In this document: positions 8,901-18,956 of the stretch, piece by piece
How positions within the stretch are numbered: the first letter of the stretch is position 1
Layout of the letters: the number at the start of each line of letters is the position of its first letter
Assembly: GCA_030142985.1 (NCBI GenBank)
Contig: CP125320.1
Location: forward strand, 1,369,639 to 1,433,638
Direction: 5' to 3'
Origin: Candidatus Ruthturnera sp. Tsphm01
GTDB lineage: Bacteria > Pseudomonadota > Gammaproteobacteria > PS1 > Pseudothioglobaceae
Length of the DNA stretch: 64,000 bases
The notes under the pieces: generated by a model
Database searches by the model: none
Seen by the model: the letters and a program-made list of their open reading frames with translations, nothing else
Told to the model about the DNA's origin: nothing
Translations under genes and position numbers: made by a program

Positions 8901-9717
8901 GACCCAGTTCTATACCTATCTCATCTGCTCTATCAAAAGCAGCACGCATTGCATGAGCAATAATCACTTCAAAATCCTGATCTTGGAAAGACTCAATTGC
9001 CGCTTGAGTTGTGCCATTTTTTGAGGTAACTTTATTGCGGAGTTGTTGAGGTGAATCTTCAGAGCTACTTGCCATCATGCTTGCACCTAGTGCAGTTTGA
9101 ACGCTTAATTTTTGTGCCACTGCTTCATCTAGTCCTAATGCTACACCGGCTTTAGTCATCGATTCAAGCATTAAGAAAAAATACGCAGGGCCACTGCCAG
9201 AAACTGCCGTGATTGCATCTAACAAACTTTCATCGTCTACCCATAAGCATTCGCTCACAGAGTTGAGTATGTTCTCTGCTAAGGATTTTTGCTTGTCTGA
9301 TACTTGCTTATTAGCAAATAAACCTGTGATGCCTTGGTTGAGTAAGGCAGGTGTATTAGGCATAGTACGCACAATGGCTTGACTGTTGCCCAGCCAGTGT
9401 TCAATATTATATGATCTAACCCCTGCAGCAATGGATATAATGAGCGTATTAGTTGTCAGTTTGTCTTTCAAGTCTTTACAAACACTAGATAATATCTGTG
9501 GTTTAACAGCAAGAACAATAACGTTACACTGTGTTGCAAGTTTGGCATTATCCGTAAAAACCTCAAGGTTAAATTCAGACTTTCGAAGGGATAATAACGC
9601 CACATTAGTGTCACTAATTTTGATTTGATTGTGCTTAATACCATTGTTAATAAGCCCAGAAATGATAGCATGTGCCATATTACCAGCGCCGATAAAGCCG
9701 ATGAGTGAGTTTTGCAT
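8890..9717 (-). CDS. proC: Pyrroline-5-carboxylate reductase
   Basis: It reduces pyrroline-5-carboxylate to proline with NAD(P)H. The 275-residue protein starts with a Rossmann loop (IGFIGAGNMAHAIISGL, about 6-22), has the VLAVKPQ motif and the dimerisation and active-site segment AVSGSGPAYFFLMLESM (about 165-181), then the VTSKNGTTQAAIESF signature. It is the first gene of a three-gene leftward operon with overlapping ends. The divergent gph gene starts 72 bp away, leaving room for promoters in both directions. Confidence 0.97.
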   Translation of the reverse strand: MQNSLIGFIGAGNMAHAIISGLINNGIKHNQIKISDTNVALLSLRKSEFNLEVFTDNAKLATQCNVIVLAVKPQILSSVCKDLKDKLTTNTLIISIAAGVRSYNIEHWLGNSQAIVRTMPNTPALLNQGITGLFANKQVSDKQKSLAENILNSVSECLWVDDESLLDAITAVSGSGPAYFFLMLESMTKAGVALGLDEAVAQKLSVQTALGASMMASSSEDSPQQLRNKVTSKNGTTQAAIESFQDQDFEVIIAHAMRAAFDRADEIGIELGRDE

Positions 9718-9789
9718 AACGAATGTTTGAAAAAATAATATAATGTATATTCTACCAAAATAGTGTTATTAAAAGATACAAGGATGACA

Positions 9790-10458
9790 ATGAAAATTTT
9801 TAACCCAAAATTAATTATGATTGATGTAGACGGAACTTTGGTTGATAGCGTTCCGGATTTAGCCTATTGTGTTGATGAATTAATGAAAGCGATGAATAGA
9901 GCGACATGGGGCGAGGCTAAGGTGCGTCATTGGGTTGGTAATGGCGTGCCAAAACTGGTAGAAAGGTCACTGACTGGCAAGCTTGAAGCAAGCGTTAATA
10001 AACAAGATTTTGACAAAGCCTATCCAATTTTCTTAGAGCTGTATAGTGTTAATACTTCCGTGCGTTCGTGTTTATATAGTGGTGTAAAAGAGGGCTTGGA
10101 TTATTTAAAAAAACAAGGCTATATACTAGGTTGTGTGACCAATAAGGTCGAGCAATTCACCTTGCCAATTTTAAAAGATTTGGGTATTTTTGATTATTTT
10201 GGGTTGGTGGTTTCTGGCGATACCTTAGCAAAGAAAAAACCAGACCCATTGCCACTATTACACAGTGCTGAATTTTTTAATATCAATCCACAAGATTGCT
10301 TAATGCTTGGTGATTCAATCAGCGATGTAGCCGCCTCACGCGCTGCTGGATTTGAAGTTATTTGTATGTCGTATGGGTACAATCACGGCGAGGATATTCG
10401 AAATGCCAATCCAGATTTGGTGATTGATTCAATGGCTGAACTTAAAGATTATTTATAG
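9790..10458 (+). CDS. gph: Phosphoglycolate phosphatase, HAD family
   Basis: It dephosphorylates 2-phosphoglycolate, the product of RuBisCO oxygenation, which matters in a Calvin-cycle autotroph. HAD motifs are visible: MIDVDGTLVDS (motif I, nucleophile and acid Asp), VTNKVEQ (motif II), KKKPDPLPLL (motif III Lys) and LMLGDSISDV (motif IV). I choose the ATG at 9790 (222 residues), which has AAGG about 6 nt upstream; a GTG at 9763 is also in frame. bioA follows after 24 bp on the same strand. Confidence 0.92.
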   Translation: MKIFNPKLIMIDVDGTLVDSVPDLAYCVDELMKAMNRATWGEAKVRHWVGNGVPKLVERSLTGKLEASVNKQDFDKAYPIFLELYSVNTSVRSCLYSGVKEGLDYLKKQGYILGCVTNKVEQFTLPILKDLGIFDYFGLVVSGDTLAKKKPDPLPLLHSAEFFNINPQDCLMLGDSISDVAASRAAGFEVICMSYGYNHGEDIRNANPDLVIDSMAELKDYL

Positions 10459-10482
10459 CCAGTATCAGTAAAATGTATCCAC

Positions 10483-11733
10483 ATGGATACATTTGATAAC
10501 CAACATATTTGGCATCCATATGCCAAAATTCCTAACGAGGTTCCCACCTATTTAGTTGAATCAGCTAAGGGTGTTTATTTAACTTTAGAAGGCGGCAAAC
10601 GCGTTATTGATGGCATGAGTTCATGGTGGTCAGCCATTCATGGTTATAACCACCCAGCACTTAATAAAGCAATTGAAACCCAGCTAAGGAAAATGTCTCA
10701 TGTAATGTTTGGTGGGCTAACCCACCAGCCTGCGATTGAGCTTACTAAAACGTTATTGAACATCACACCTGATAATTTAACCAAGGTATTTTTTACCGAT
10801 TCTGGCTCAGTATCAGTAGAAGTTGCGCTCAAAATGGCACTCCAATATTGGCATAATAAACACCAAGCTAATAAGCAAAAATTTATCACCATTCGGGGTG
10901 GCTATCATGGCGATACATTTGGCGCCATGAGCGTGTGCGATCCAGATAATGGCATGCACCATTTATTTTCAGGCGTATTGCCACAACACTTTTTTGTTAA
11001 AAGCCCATCTGTCGTATCCATGGATGAGGCATTAGCAGATTTGAGAGTTGTATTAAAGCAAAGTGCCAATTCAATTGCAGCCATGATTTTAGAACCTGTT
11101 ATACAAAATGCAGGCGGTATGCGAACATATAATCCCCAATATTTACTCAAAGCCAAAGCACTTTGCGAGCAATATCATGTTTTATTCATCTTGGATGAGA
11201 TTGCTACTGGTTTTGGCCGTACTGGACAATTGTTTGCACTTGAACATGTCAATGTTAAGCCCGATATCTTATGCCTAGGCAAAGCATTAACAGGCGGTTA
11301 TATGACCCTAGCAGCCACATTAACCACCGATGATGTCTCAAACGCAGTAGGTGCATTAATGCATGGTCCAACTTTTATGGCAAACCCTTTAGCTTGTGCC
11401 GTTGCCAATGCCAGTATTGAATTATTGCTTAATTCCCCTTGGCAAAGCAACATTGCTAATATCGAGAAAATATTGAGTGCAGAGTTACTACCTCTTCAAA
11501 AGCACGCACAAGTCAAAAATGTACGAATTCTAGGAGCTATTGGCGTCGTAGAATTGGTGGATGAAATCGATATAGAAAAAACTCAAAACTATTTAATTGA
11601 AAATGGTGTTTGGTTGAGGCCTTACGGAAAACTACTTTACACTATGCCGCCGTTTACCATTATTGATGATGAATTATCAGTCATTACTGATGCTATTAAA
11701 ACCGTAAGTAAGTTAACGCCATTACACTTTTAA
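10483..11733 (+). CDS. bioA: Adenosylmethionine-8-amino-7-oxononanoate aminotransferase
   Basis: A PLP enzyme of biotin synthesis that transfers the amino group of S-adenosylmethionine to KAPA, giving DAPA. The 416-residue protein carries family motifs: IWHPYAKIP near the start, GMSSWWSAIHGYNHPA (about 44-59), the PLP-phosphate segment TDSGSVSVEVALKMALQYW, DEIATGFGRTG with the cofactor Asp, and CLGKALTGGYM with the Schiff-base Lys. No other bio gene is nearby. Its neighbour gph is probably co-transcribed. Confidence 0.96.
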   Translation: MDTFDNQHIWHPYAKIPNEVPTYLVESAKGVYLTLEGGKRVIDGMSSWWSAIHGYNHPALNKAIETQLRKMSHVMFGGLTHQPAIELTKTLLNITPDNLTKVFFTDSGSVSVEVALKMALQYWHNKHQANKQKFITIRGGYHGDTFGAMSVCDPDNGMHHLFSGVLPQHFFVKSPSVVSMDEALADLRVVLKQSANSIAAMILEPVIQNAGGMRTYNPQYLLKAKALCEQYHVLFILDEIATGFGRTGQLFALEHVNVKPDILCLGKALTGGYMTLAATLTTDDVSNAVGALMHGPTFMANPLACAVANASIELLLNSPWQSNIANIEKILSAELLPLQKHAQVKNVRILGAIGVVELVDEIDIEKTQNYLIENGVWLRPYGKLLYTMPPFTIIDDELSVITDAIKTVSKLTPLHF

Positions 11734-11842
11734 GGCAAACAATGGGGACAGGCTACTTTTTGAGACAGTGTCTTATCTTTTGTGTCCTTTTATCTTACGT
11801 CTTTTAAAATTGTTGAATTATTATAACCAATAAATATGAAAG

Positions 11843-13807
11843 CTATTCAACTGGATCAATATCCAAATACCAGCGCACCTTGTTTTTGAGTTTGAGTGTG
11901 TTGACATACTGATTGAAAGTGGATAGTATTTGGTGGAGTGTTGCTCGGTTATTGGATTGTAGGTATAGGTTGAAGTAGTAGTAGTCTGATTTTTTTTCAA
12001 TGGTGTTAGCAACTGGTCCCCAAATTTCTACTGAATCCATTTGTATACTTTTTAATAACGTGGCCGCTTCACGCAAGAAATCCTCAGCATTTTGTTTGTT
12101 TTTTGCATTGGCACATAATAATGCTTGGTGTGAAAAAGGTGGCATCATTGCGCTTAGGCGTTGTTTGAGGAGGTGGCTGGCAAATTGCGTGTAGCGGGAC
12201 GATAAAACAAAGTTAAAGATTGGATGGTCTGGATAGCGGGTTTGGATAACGACTTCGCCTTTTTCTTTATGTCTGCCTGCGCGACCTGATACTTGAATGA
12301 GTAATTGAGCTAAATACTCAGTTGCCCGAAAGTTAAGGGATAAAAACCCAGCATCAATATCCAAAATACCAACCATTGCAAGGTTAGAAAAATCATGCCC
12401 TTTGGCTAGCATTTGCGTACCAATAATAATGCAAGGCTCGCCAGCGTTAATTTGCTCTAAGTGTTGTTCAAAGGCTTTTTTGCGTCGTGTAGTGTCACAA
12501 TCAATGCGGATAATAGGAGTATCTGCAAAATGTGAAGATAGTGTTTCTTCTAATCTTTCTGTGCCATAACCTAGCACTTCAAGGCTTTGTTCGCAACAGT
12601 CTGGACAAGTGTGTTTTGGCACTTTTTCATCGCCACAATGATGGCATTTAAGACGATTGATATGGCGGTGATAAACCATGGTTGAATCGCAATGGTCGCA
12701 TTGTGCTTTCCAGCCACACTGCGTGCAATAATAAACAGGTGCATAACCTCGACGGTTAATAAACAACATGACTTGCTTACCAGCGGATAAATATTGTTTG
12801 GTTTTTTCAACCAGCATTTTAGATAAGGCGCCATCAGTATTACTGCGCATATCAATCAAACTAACCTTTGGCAAGGTAGCACCACCTGCGCGTTTGGTGA
12901 GTGTGATGCGTGTGATTTTCTCATCCATCACATTTTTTAACAATTCTAACGAAGGTGTTGCTGTGCCTAAGACCAGTGGGATATTGGCTTGTTTGGCACG
13001 GATAAAGCTTAAATCTCTAGCAGAATATCGAAAACTTGATTGCTGCTTAAACGAATTGTCATGCTCCTCATCAATAATAATTAAGCCTAGGTTTGGCATC
13101 GGTGCAAAAATAGCACTTCGTGTGCCAAGTACCACGCCAGCTTCACCGTTTTTGGCCATGAGGTAGGCATCTAGTTTTTGAGTTTCGTTGAGTTGTGAAT
13201 GAATTGCCACTACACGTGTTTTTAGGCGTGATTCAAAACGGGTGATCATTTGTGGCGTTAGCCCAATTTCTGGCACCAATACCAGTACTTGTTTTTTTTG
13301 GTTGAGCATTGCTTGGGTGATGTGTAAATACACCTCAGTTTTGCCACTGCCCGTCACGCCGTGGAGTAAAAAAGCGTGATATTGATGGGTTAATTTTAAG
13401 ATTTGTGCGATGGCAATATTTTGCTCATCTGTAGGTTGAAAGTCTGGCTTCTGTGTTTTATTTGACAAACTTATAACTTTTTTAATGTTTGCTTCTTTAC
13501 CTAAACGCAGATTCTTAGGCAGTGCAGTTGAAATAACTTCACCAATTGGATGGTGGTAATAATTGGCTGACCAAAACAAGAAATCTAAGGTTGGTTTGTC
13601 TAAAATTGGTGTCTTGTCTAACACCTCTTCAACAGATTTAAGTTTATCAAAATCACTTTTATCCTTAATAGCTAGTACAATACCAATTACTTTTTTACGC
13701 ACAAAAGGCACTTTAACGCGCACACCCACAAGCACTTCATCATCACATAGATAGTCAAAAGTTTTATTTAATGGTACGGGTATGGCAACTTCAACGATTG
13801 ATGACAA
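11843..13807 (-). CDS. priA: Primosomal protein N' (replication restart helicase PriA)
   Basis: It recognises stalled forks and D-loops and loads the replicative helicase. The 654-residue protein is shorter than E. coli PriA (732) but complete in its domains: an N-terminal DNA-binding domain, Walker A GVTGSGKT (150-157), Walker B DEEH (246-249), helicase motif GTATPSLE, a zinc-binding insertion with eight cysteines arranged as CTQC, CDHC, CHHC and CPDC, then GYGTERLEE, QMLAKGHDF and the QVSGRAGR motif VI. It is a single leftward gene, convergent with bioA and divergent from ybeY. Confidence 0.97.
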   Translation of the reverse strand: MSSIVEVAIPVPLNKTFDYLCDDEVLVGVRVKVPFVRKKVIGIVLAIKDKSDFDKLKSVEEVLDKTPILDKPTLDFLFWSANYYHHPIGEVISTALPKNLRLGKEANIKKVISLSNKTQKPDFQPTDEQNIAIAQILKLTHQYHAFLLHGVTGSGKTEVYLHITQAMLNQKKQVLVLVPEIGLTPQMITRFESRLKTRVVAIHSQLNETQKLDAYLMAKNGEAGVVLGTRSAIFAPMPNLGLIIIDEEHDNSFKQQSSFRYSARDLSFIRAKQANIPLVLGTATPSLELLKNVMDEKITRITLTKRAGGATLPKVSLIDMRSNTDGALSKMLVEKTKQYLSAGKQVMLFINRRGYAPVYYCTQCGWKAQCDHCDSTMVYHRHINRLKCHHCGDEKVPKHTCPDCCEQSLEVLGYGTERLEETLSSHFADTPIIRIDCDTTRRKKAFEQHLEQINAGEPCIIIGTQMLAKGHDFSNLAMVGILDIDAGFLSLNFRATEYLAQLLIQVSGRAGRHKEKGEVVIQTRYPDHPIFNFVLSSRYTQFASHLLKQRLSAMMPPFSHQALLCANAKNKQNAEDFLREAATLLKSIQMDSVEIWGPVANTIEKKSDYYYFNLYLQSNNRATLHQILSTFNQYVNTLKLKNKVRWYLDIDPVE

Positions 13808-13871
13808 GATAATAGACTTTTGATAAAATAAGCCATTTTATCAATAAATATCATTAAGCCTGAGATTAAGT

Positions 13872-14309
13872 ATGGTGGTTATTCAAAATAGTATTCATGA
13901 CTCATCTATTAATGAGCATGACTTAAGCAACACTTTGCAAAAAGTGATTAAAGGGTTAGGCAAAGGTGAAAGTGAGTTATTGATTCGATTGGTCAATGAA
14001 GCGGAAATTCAAACCCTTAATAAAGTTTATCGTCATCAGGATAAATCTACTAATGTATTATCATTCCCAAGTGATTTACCAATTGAAATTGATGAGGCGA
14101 TTTTAGGGGATCTGGTGATTTGTACACAAGTTGTCTTAAAAGAGTCTATTGAACAGCGTAAATCTTTTAATGATCATTTAACTCATATGGCAATTCACGG
14201 CACGTTGCATTTATTGGGTTATGATCATATTGACACTAAAAATGCGCAGCAGATGGAAAGTCTAGAGGTAGAAATCTTGGCAAAAATTGGGATTAATAAC
14301 CCTTACTAA
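13872..14309 (+). CDS. ybeY: Endoribonuclease YbeY (rRNA maturation factor)
   Basis: A zinc-dependent single-strand endoribonuclease involved in 16S rRNA 3' maturation and ribosome quality control. The 145-residue length is typical. The metal-binding HGTLHLLGYDH signature (three His) is present near residue 110, along with the STNVLSFPSD motif (about 59-68) and the LGDLVIC strand. It stands alone, divergent from priA and convergent with tilS. In many relatives ybeY sits by ybeZ and lnt, which are not seen here. Confidence 0.96.
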   Translation: MVVIQNSIHDSSINEHDLSNTLQKVIKGLGKGESELLIRLVNEAEIQTLNKVYRHQDKSTNVLSFPSDLPIEIDEAILGDLVICTQVVLKESIEQRKSFNDHLTHMAIHGTLHLLGYDHIDTKNAQQMESLEVEILAKIGINNPY

Positions 14310-14359
14310 GTCAGCAAGAAACGCCACTATTCACTTAAGACAAGCAAGATTTACTCACT

Positions 14360-15532
14360 TTAAGTGCTAGATATTTTGCCAATACGTTCAATGGCGCATA
14401 ATTTATCATCAATATAATACATCTTTAACTGACTCCGCTCCCAGGGCGGGATATTGGCTTCTTGTAAGACTTTTTTTAGTGATTGAGTGTGTGTTTTTCC
14501 TAGTAATTTAATGCGCTGTCCTTCTTGTCGATAACGAATTGAAAATTTTTGAAAATCCTTAAGTTCTTCATAAAATGGACAAGACACATGTTTTCTTGGT
14601 AGGGTTTTATTGATGAAATATAACTCATTTTGGTAGCGTCTAATCTCATATTTATCCCAACACACCAAAGGATTGGCATCTTCTTTTGTATGTAGCAGTT
14701 CAATAATTTGATGCATTATTTTGTCGCTAGGTGTTAAAAAGTTAAGCAAATGTAGATGATGACGAAGAACATTTTTAATTCTGTGGGTTTCAAGTTTGAT
14801 AAGTTTGCTTGTATCGATACGATTGGCATTATTGATAATGTGATGTGTCTTGATATCAATATCAGCCAATGCGCGTATAAGTTTTAGAGCTTCTGATTGG
14901 TGTTTTGCGCTTCTGGCAAGTGTTCTTGTTACATTTTTATACACGCCAGATAGTTTAGGTAGAATTTCTAAACGCAAGAAATTACGCCTAAAATCAGTGT
15001 TTTTGTTGCTGTCGTCTTCTATCCAGCTTAATTTGTTATTTTTAGCATAATCAATAATTTGAGACTTGTTAATTGTTAAAAAAGGGCGATAGTGAACACC
15101 TTTGCCTAAAGGCTTCTCTTTGGGCATGGCGGCCAATCCTTTAACGCCACTGCCACGAAACAGTTGTAAAAGCAGAGTTTCTGCTTGGTCGTTTTGGTGG
15201 TGCGCTGTGCAAAGTATCTCATTTTCTTTTAATGAGTTAGATAGAGAATGATAGCGTTTTTTGCGTGCATTTTCTTCAATATTGGATGTATTATTAAAAG
15301 ATAAATCAATACTTAAATAGGCGATATTAAGGCTTAAACATAGTTTTTCGCAAAACTTATCCCATTCGTTACAATATTGAGACAAATGATGGTTGTAATG
15401 AATGACTCTTATTTTATTAGGGTAGTGTGCATTTAGATAATGCAAAAGCACGACAGAATCAATACCACCACTAAGACCAAGGACTACTTGCCTACCTTTA
15501 AGAAATAAGTCTTTAGTCTTTAAATCTTCCAA
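14360..15532 (-). CDS. tilS: tRNA(Ile)-lysidine synthetase
   Basis: It converts C34 of tRNA-Ile(CAU) to lysidine, changing its specificity to AUA codons. The PP-loop ATP motif [16 protein letters not shown] lies at about 18-33. The N-terminal domain continues with [10 protein letters not shown] and [22 protein letters not shown]. The C-terminal domain (segments [15 protein letters not shown] and CAIERIG) is shorter than in E. coli (390 versus 432 residues overall). The start overlaps the accA 3' end by 20 bp, so translation is probably coupled. Confidence 0.95.
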   Translation of the reverse strand: MEDLKTKDLFLKGRQVVLGLSGGIDSVVLLHYLNAHYPNKIRVIHYNHHLSQYCNEWDKFCEKLCLSLNIAYLSIDLSFNNTSNIEENARKKRYHSLSNSLKENEILCTAHHQNDQAETLLLQLFRGSGVKGLAAMPKEKPLGKGVHYRPFLTINKSQIIDYAKNNKLSWIEDDSNKNTDFRRNFLRLEILPKLSGVYKNVTRTLARSAKHQSEALKLIRALADIDIKTHHIINNANRIDTSKLIKLETHRIKNVLRHHLHLLNFLTPSDKIMHQIIELLHTKEDANPLVCWDKYEIRRYQNELYFINKTLPRKHVSCPFYEELKDFQKFSIRYRQEGQRIKLLGKTHTQSLKKVLQEANIPPWERSQLKMYYIDDKLCAIERIGKISST

Positions 15533-16463
15533 AACCTAAGAGTTTTTCTTGTCTGTTCTGTAGCAACTGTTCTATTGGCAGTTGTTTGATTTTATTGAGT
15601 TGTTGTGTTAACGCCTCTTTTAGCAGTGTTTTTGCTTGCGAAGGGTTGCGGTGGATGCCACCTAATGGTTCATCAATAATGATATCAATCATGCCTTCTT
15701 TTTTAAGGTGAGTTGAGGTGAGCTTTAAAGATTCTGCTGCAAGATGGGCCTTGGTTGCATCTTTATACAAAATGGACGCACAGCCTTCTGGGGAAATCAC
15801 GGAGTAAATACTGTATTTAAACATCATGATTATATCTGCTACGCCAATTGCTAGTGCACCACCAGAGCCACCTTCGCCAATGACTACCGAAATAATGGGC
15901 GTTGCAAGGGTTGACATTTCAAATAGGTTTTTAGCAATAGCCTCACTTTGACCTCGTTCTTCAGCGCCAATGCCAGGGTAAGCGCCAGGCGTGTCAATAA
16001 AAGTAACAACAGGCATTGAGAATTTTTCAGCTAACTTCATTAAACGTAAGGCCTTTCTATAGCCTTCAGGCTTAGGCATTCCAAAATTGTATTTGAGTTT
16101 TTCTTGAGTGGTTCGTCCTTTTTGCTGGCCAATAAACATTACTGGTTGGGCATCTAATGTAGCAATGCCACCAATAATAGCATGGTCATTGCCATAGGTA
16201 CGATCACCGTGTAATTCAGTAAATTCATCAAACACATGAGGAATGTAATCAAGTGTATAAAGGCGTTTTGGGTGGCGTGCTAGTTGAGATATTTGCCAGT
16301 CATTTAAAAAAGAGAAGATTTTTTTGGTTAAAACGTCACTCTTGACTTTAAGCGCCTCCATCTCACTAACAATGTCTGCCTTGTCTTTAATATTATCAAG
16401 TGCTTGTATTTTTTCCTCTAACTCGGCAATAGGTTGTTCAAAATCAAGATAATCTAAGTTCAT
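15513..16463 (-). CDS. accA: Acetyl-CoA carboxylase carboxyltransferase subunit alpha
   Basis: With AccD (encoded near 58 kb) it forms the carboxyltransferase half of acetyl-CoA carboxylase, making malonyl-CoA for fatty acid synthesis. The 316-residue protein matches the E. coli subunit (319). Visible landmarks are [17 protein letters not shown] at the start, [17 protein letters not shown] (about 98-114), the [19 protein letters not shown] block and [15 protein letters not shown] (about 204-218). It is the upstream gene of the accA-tilS pair. Confidence 0.97.
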   Translation of the reverse strand: MNLDYLDFEQPIAELEEKIQALDNIKDKADIVSEMEALKVKSDVLTKKIFSFLNDWQISQLARHPKRLYTLDYIPHVFDEFTELHGDRTYGNDHAIIGGIATLDAQPVMFIGQQKGRTTQEKLKYNFGMPKPEGYRKALRLMKLAEKFSMPVVTFIDTPGAYPGIGAEERGQSEAIAKNLFEMSTLATPIISVVIGEGGSGGALAIGVADIIMMFKYSIYSVISPEGCASILYKDATKAHLAAESLKLTSTHLKKEGMIDIIIDEPLGGIHRNPSQAKTLLKEALTQQLNKIKQLPIEQLLQNRQEKLLGFGRFKD

Positions 16464-16651
16464 ACTCTAATTTAAAATTTGTCCATATATTAATGTTTAA
16501 AATTATAGCAGAAACACTGGCGTTTTTAGCTTTTGGGTTTTTATATTTGTTGTTTGGATGTATTTGAGTTAGTTTTGTAAAAAATTTATAGATATTTTGT
16601 GCAATCTAAACGAGTAAGATTTGATGTATTTTTGTCGATGATAAGAAAAAA

Positions 16652-16697
16652 TTAGTGCAAAATTCTCACTAATGGTTAAAAAATAAAAGACACTAAT
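16652..16697. promoter_or_regulatory. Repeated ATTAGTG/CACTAAT motifs upstream of ccoS
   Basis: An inverted repeat, TTAGTG at 16652-16657 and CACTAA at 16667-16672, is followed by a further CACTAAT near 16691, about 35 nt upstream of the ccoS start. The 263-bp gap between accA and ccoS holds no gene. The arrangement could be an operator for the ccoS or phosphate genes, but no known regulator consensus is recognised. Confidence 0.3.
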
Positions 16698-16726
16698 ATT
16701 GTTTTTTAGTAAAAAAAGGAAGGAAA

Positions 16727-16924
16727 ATGGATGTAATTTATTGGCTAATTCCCAGCATGATTTTTGTTGGTACTATTCTTGTTATTCTTTTAATGATAAG
16801 TGTTAAGAACGGTCAGTTTGATGATTTAGAAGGAGAGGGGCAGCGCATTTTATTTGACGAAGAGCAAACAAATTTAGAACTTAAAAAAAAATATGAAAAT
16901 AAGGTTGACAATTCATCTTTTTGA
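16727..16924 (+). CDS. ccoS: cbb3-type cytochrome oxidase assembly protein CcoS
   Basis: A 65-residue single-span membrane protein required for maturation of cbb3 oxidases (haem and copper insertion). The N-terminal helix (about 4-25, IYWLIPSMIFVGTILVILL) is followed by the family signature VKNGQFDDLEGEGQRILFD. A good ribosome site (AAGGAAGG) precedes the ATG. It is separated from the other maturation gene in the window, ccoI at 51.5 kb; in many proteobacteria ccoS follows ccoI in the ccoGHIS cluster. The structural ccoNOP genes are not in the window. Confidence 0.9.
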   Translation: MDVIYWLIPSMIFVGTILVILLMISVKNGQFDDLEGEGQRILFDEEQTNLELKKKYENKVDNSSF

Positions 16925-16984
16925 TAGAAAATTCGCATTTAAAGATACTAGAAAAAATAAAGCAAATAAAAAAGAGGAAAAAAG

Positions 16985-17662
16985 ATGGCTAAAAATATAA
17001 TTGACGGCCTATTTGGTAAATCACCCATTAGTCCACTACAAAGACACATGACACAAGTGCATTCATGTATTTCAGAACTCAACGACTTTATGATTGCCAT
17101 CCATGCTCAAGACTGGACACAAGTTGAAAAAATTAGAAGCGACATCAGCGCCAAAGAAGGTGAAGCAGATATTCTTAAAAAGAAGTTGCGTTTGAGTTTG
17201 CCTTCAACGTTTATGATGCCTTTCTCACGTAGAGATTTGCTTGATTTGTTGCTTATTCAAGACTCTATTGCCAATATCACTAAGGATGTTTCAGGCTTGA
17301 TGGCTAATCGCAAAATGACCCTACCAAATGAGATTTTTGATGATGTGATAGAGTTGACCAAGGTTTGTATCAAAACATCATTCATGGCACTTAAGGCTGT
17401 TAATGAATTGGATGAGTTGTTAGAAACTGCATTTGGTAGTCGTGAGCGCAAAGTTGTTGGATCTATTATTAAAGATGTGAATGAACTTGAAAGCAAATCT
17501 GACAAAATTCAGTATGAAATTCGTGCTAAATTATTTCCATTGGAGTCTAGTTTGCCACCTGTTGATGTTGTATTTTATTATCGTGCCGTGGAATGGTTGG
17601 GCGAACTTGCAGATGCTGCGCAAAAAGTTGGTTCAAGATTAGAAGTGTTACTAGCAAAGTAA
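16985..17662 (+). CDS. DUF47/PhoU-like phosphate transport regulator
   Basis: A 225-residue all-helical cytosolic protein of the TIGR00153/DUF47 family, distantly related to PhoU. Features are the N-terminal segment LFGKSPISPLQRHMTQVH, the acidic KEGEADILKKKLR helix and the C-terminal YRAVEWLGELADAAQKVGSRLE helix. The family is regularly encoded directly upstream of Pit phosphate transporters and is thought to modulate them. Here pit starts 10 bp downstream with a strong ribosome site (AAGGAG), so the pair is certainly one operon, probably also with ccoS upstream and the BolA gene downstream. Confidence 0.93.
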   Translation: MAKNIIDGLFGKSPISPLQRHMTQVHSCISELNDFMIAIHAQDWTQVEKIRSDISAKEGEADILKKKLRLSLPSTFMMPFSRRDLLDLLLIQDSIANITKDVSGLMANRKMTLPNEIFDDVIELTKVCIKTSFMALKAVNELDELLETAFGSRERKVVGSIIKDVNELESKSDKIQYEIRAKLFPLESSLPPVDVVFYYRAVEWLGELADAAQKVGSRLEVLLAK

Positions 17663-17672
17663 GGAGACTAGC

Positions 17673-18953
17673 ATGGATATTATTGCAAATAATGCTGATA
17701 TTTTTATTATGTTGGCGATTGGGTTTGGGCTGTTTATGGCTTGGGGTATTGGCGCTAACGATGTTGCTAATGCCATGGGAACTTCGGTGGGCTCTGGCGC
17801 TATTACCTTTAGGCAGGCAGTTGTTATTGCAATTATTTTTGAATTTGCAGGTGCAATTCTTGCGGGTGGAGAGGTAACTGCTACCATTCGTAAAGGTATT
17901 TTAGATGCGGCACTATTCACTGATAATCCGCACTTATTAGTATATGGCATGCTTGCTTCGCTTTTAGCGGCGGGCACTTGGCTGTTAATTGCTTCATCTT
18001 TGGGTTGGCCAGTTTCCACGACACATTCAATTGTTGGTGCTATTGTTGGTTTTGGCGCGTTAGGTGTGGGCGTTGATGCAGTTGCTTGGGATAAAGTGAT
18101 TAAAATCGTGATGAGCTGGGTGGCATCTCCAGTGCTCGCTGGTACACTCGCTGTTATTATTTTTAAAAGTTTACAAACCTTGGTAATTGACACCAAAAAC
18201 CCGTTAGCCAATGCTAAAAAATATTTGCCATTTTATGTATTTTTTGTTGGTTTTATCATTGCATTGGTCACGTTATTTAAAGGTCTTAAACATGTCGAAT
18301 CTTTAAAGTACATCTCTAAAGATGTTTCTTTAAGTGTGATGATTGCGGTTGCAGTTGGCATCTTGGCAACTGTAATTGCTATGTTTATTATGAGGCGCAT
18401 CAAGATCGACCCTGAGGATGACAAGAAATTTCATTATGCTAATATGGAAAAACTTTTTGCTGTGTTGATGGTAATTACCGCGGCCGCCATGGCATTTGCA
18501 CATGGCTCTAACGATGTTGCCAATGCCATTGGTCCACTGGCTGCGGTTTATAGCATTGTGGAAGCTGGCGGAGATATTGCCTCAAAAAGTGTTGTACCTT
18601 CGTGGGTTTTGTTGGTTGGTGGAGGCGGTATTGTGTTTGGTTTGGTGACTTATGGATTTAAAGTGATGAAAACCATTGGCAAAGGCATTACAGAACTTAC
18701 ACCTTCTCGTGGCTTTGCTGCTGAATTGGCCGCAGCAACAACGGTAGTTTTAGCCTCATCAACGGGCATTCCTGTATCAACTACGCAGGTTTTAGTGGGG
18801 GCGGTATTGGGTGTTGGAATTGCCAGAGGTGTGGCGGCACTTAATATGCGGGTTATTAATACAATTTTTTTATCTTGGCTAATCACCCTACCAGCAGGTG
18901 CAATTATGTCTATTTTATTTTTCTTTGCACTTAAAGGTACGTTTGGAGCGTAA
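17673..18953 (+). CDS. pit: Low-affinity inorganic phosphate transporter, Pit family
   Basis: A 426-residue inner-membrane metal-phosphate:H+ symporter with about ten hydrophobic segments. The two internally repeated Pit signatures are visible: GANDVANAMGTSVGSGAIT (about 25-43) and GSNDVANAIGPLAAVY (about 275-290), plus the paired PVSTTHSIVGAIVGFG and PVSTTQVLVGAVLGVG motifs. It follows the DUF47 regulator and is immediately followed by a BolA-family gene. Phosphate supply also ties into the PPi metabolism encoded at 28.9-40.6 kb, though that link is only inferred. Confidence 0.96.
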   Translation: MDIIANNADIFIMLAIGFGLFMAWGIGANDVANAMGTSVGSGAITFRQAVVIAIIFEFAGAILAGGEVTATIRKGILDAALFTDNPHLLVYGMLASLLAAGTWLLIASSLGWPVSTTHSIVGAIVGFGALGVGVDAVAWDKVIKIVMSWVASPVLAGTLAVIIFKSLQTLVIDTKNPLANAKKYLPFYVFFVGFIIALVTLFKGLKHVESLKYISKDVSLSVMIAVAVGILATVIAMFIMRRIKIDPEDDKKFHYANMEKLFAVLMVITAAAMAFAHGSNDVANAIGPLAAVYSIVEAGGDIASKSVVPSWVLLVGGGGIVFGLVTYGFKVMKTIGKGITELTPSRGFAAELAAATTVVLASSTGIPVSTTQVLVGAVLGVGIARGVAALNMRVINTIFLSWLITLPAGAIMSILFFFALKGTFGA

Positions 18954-18956
18954 GTG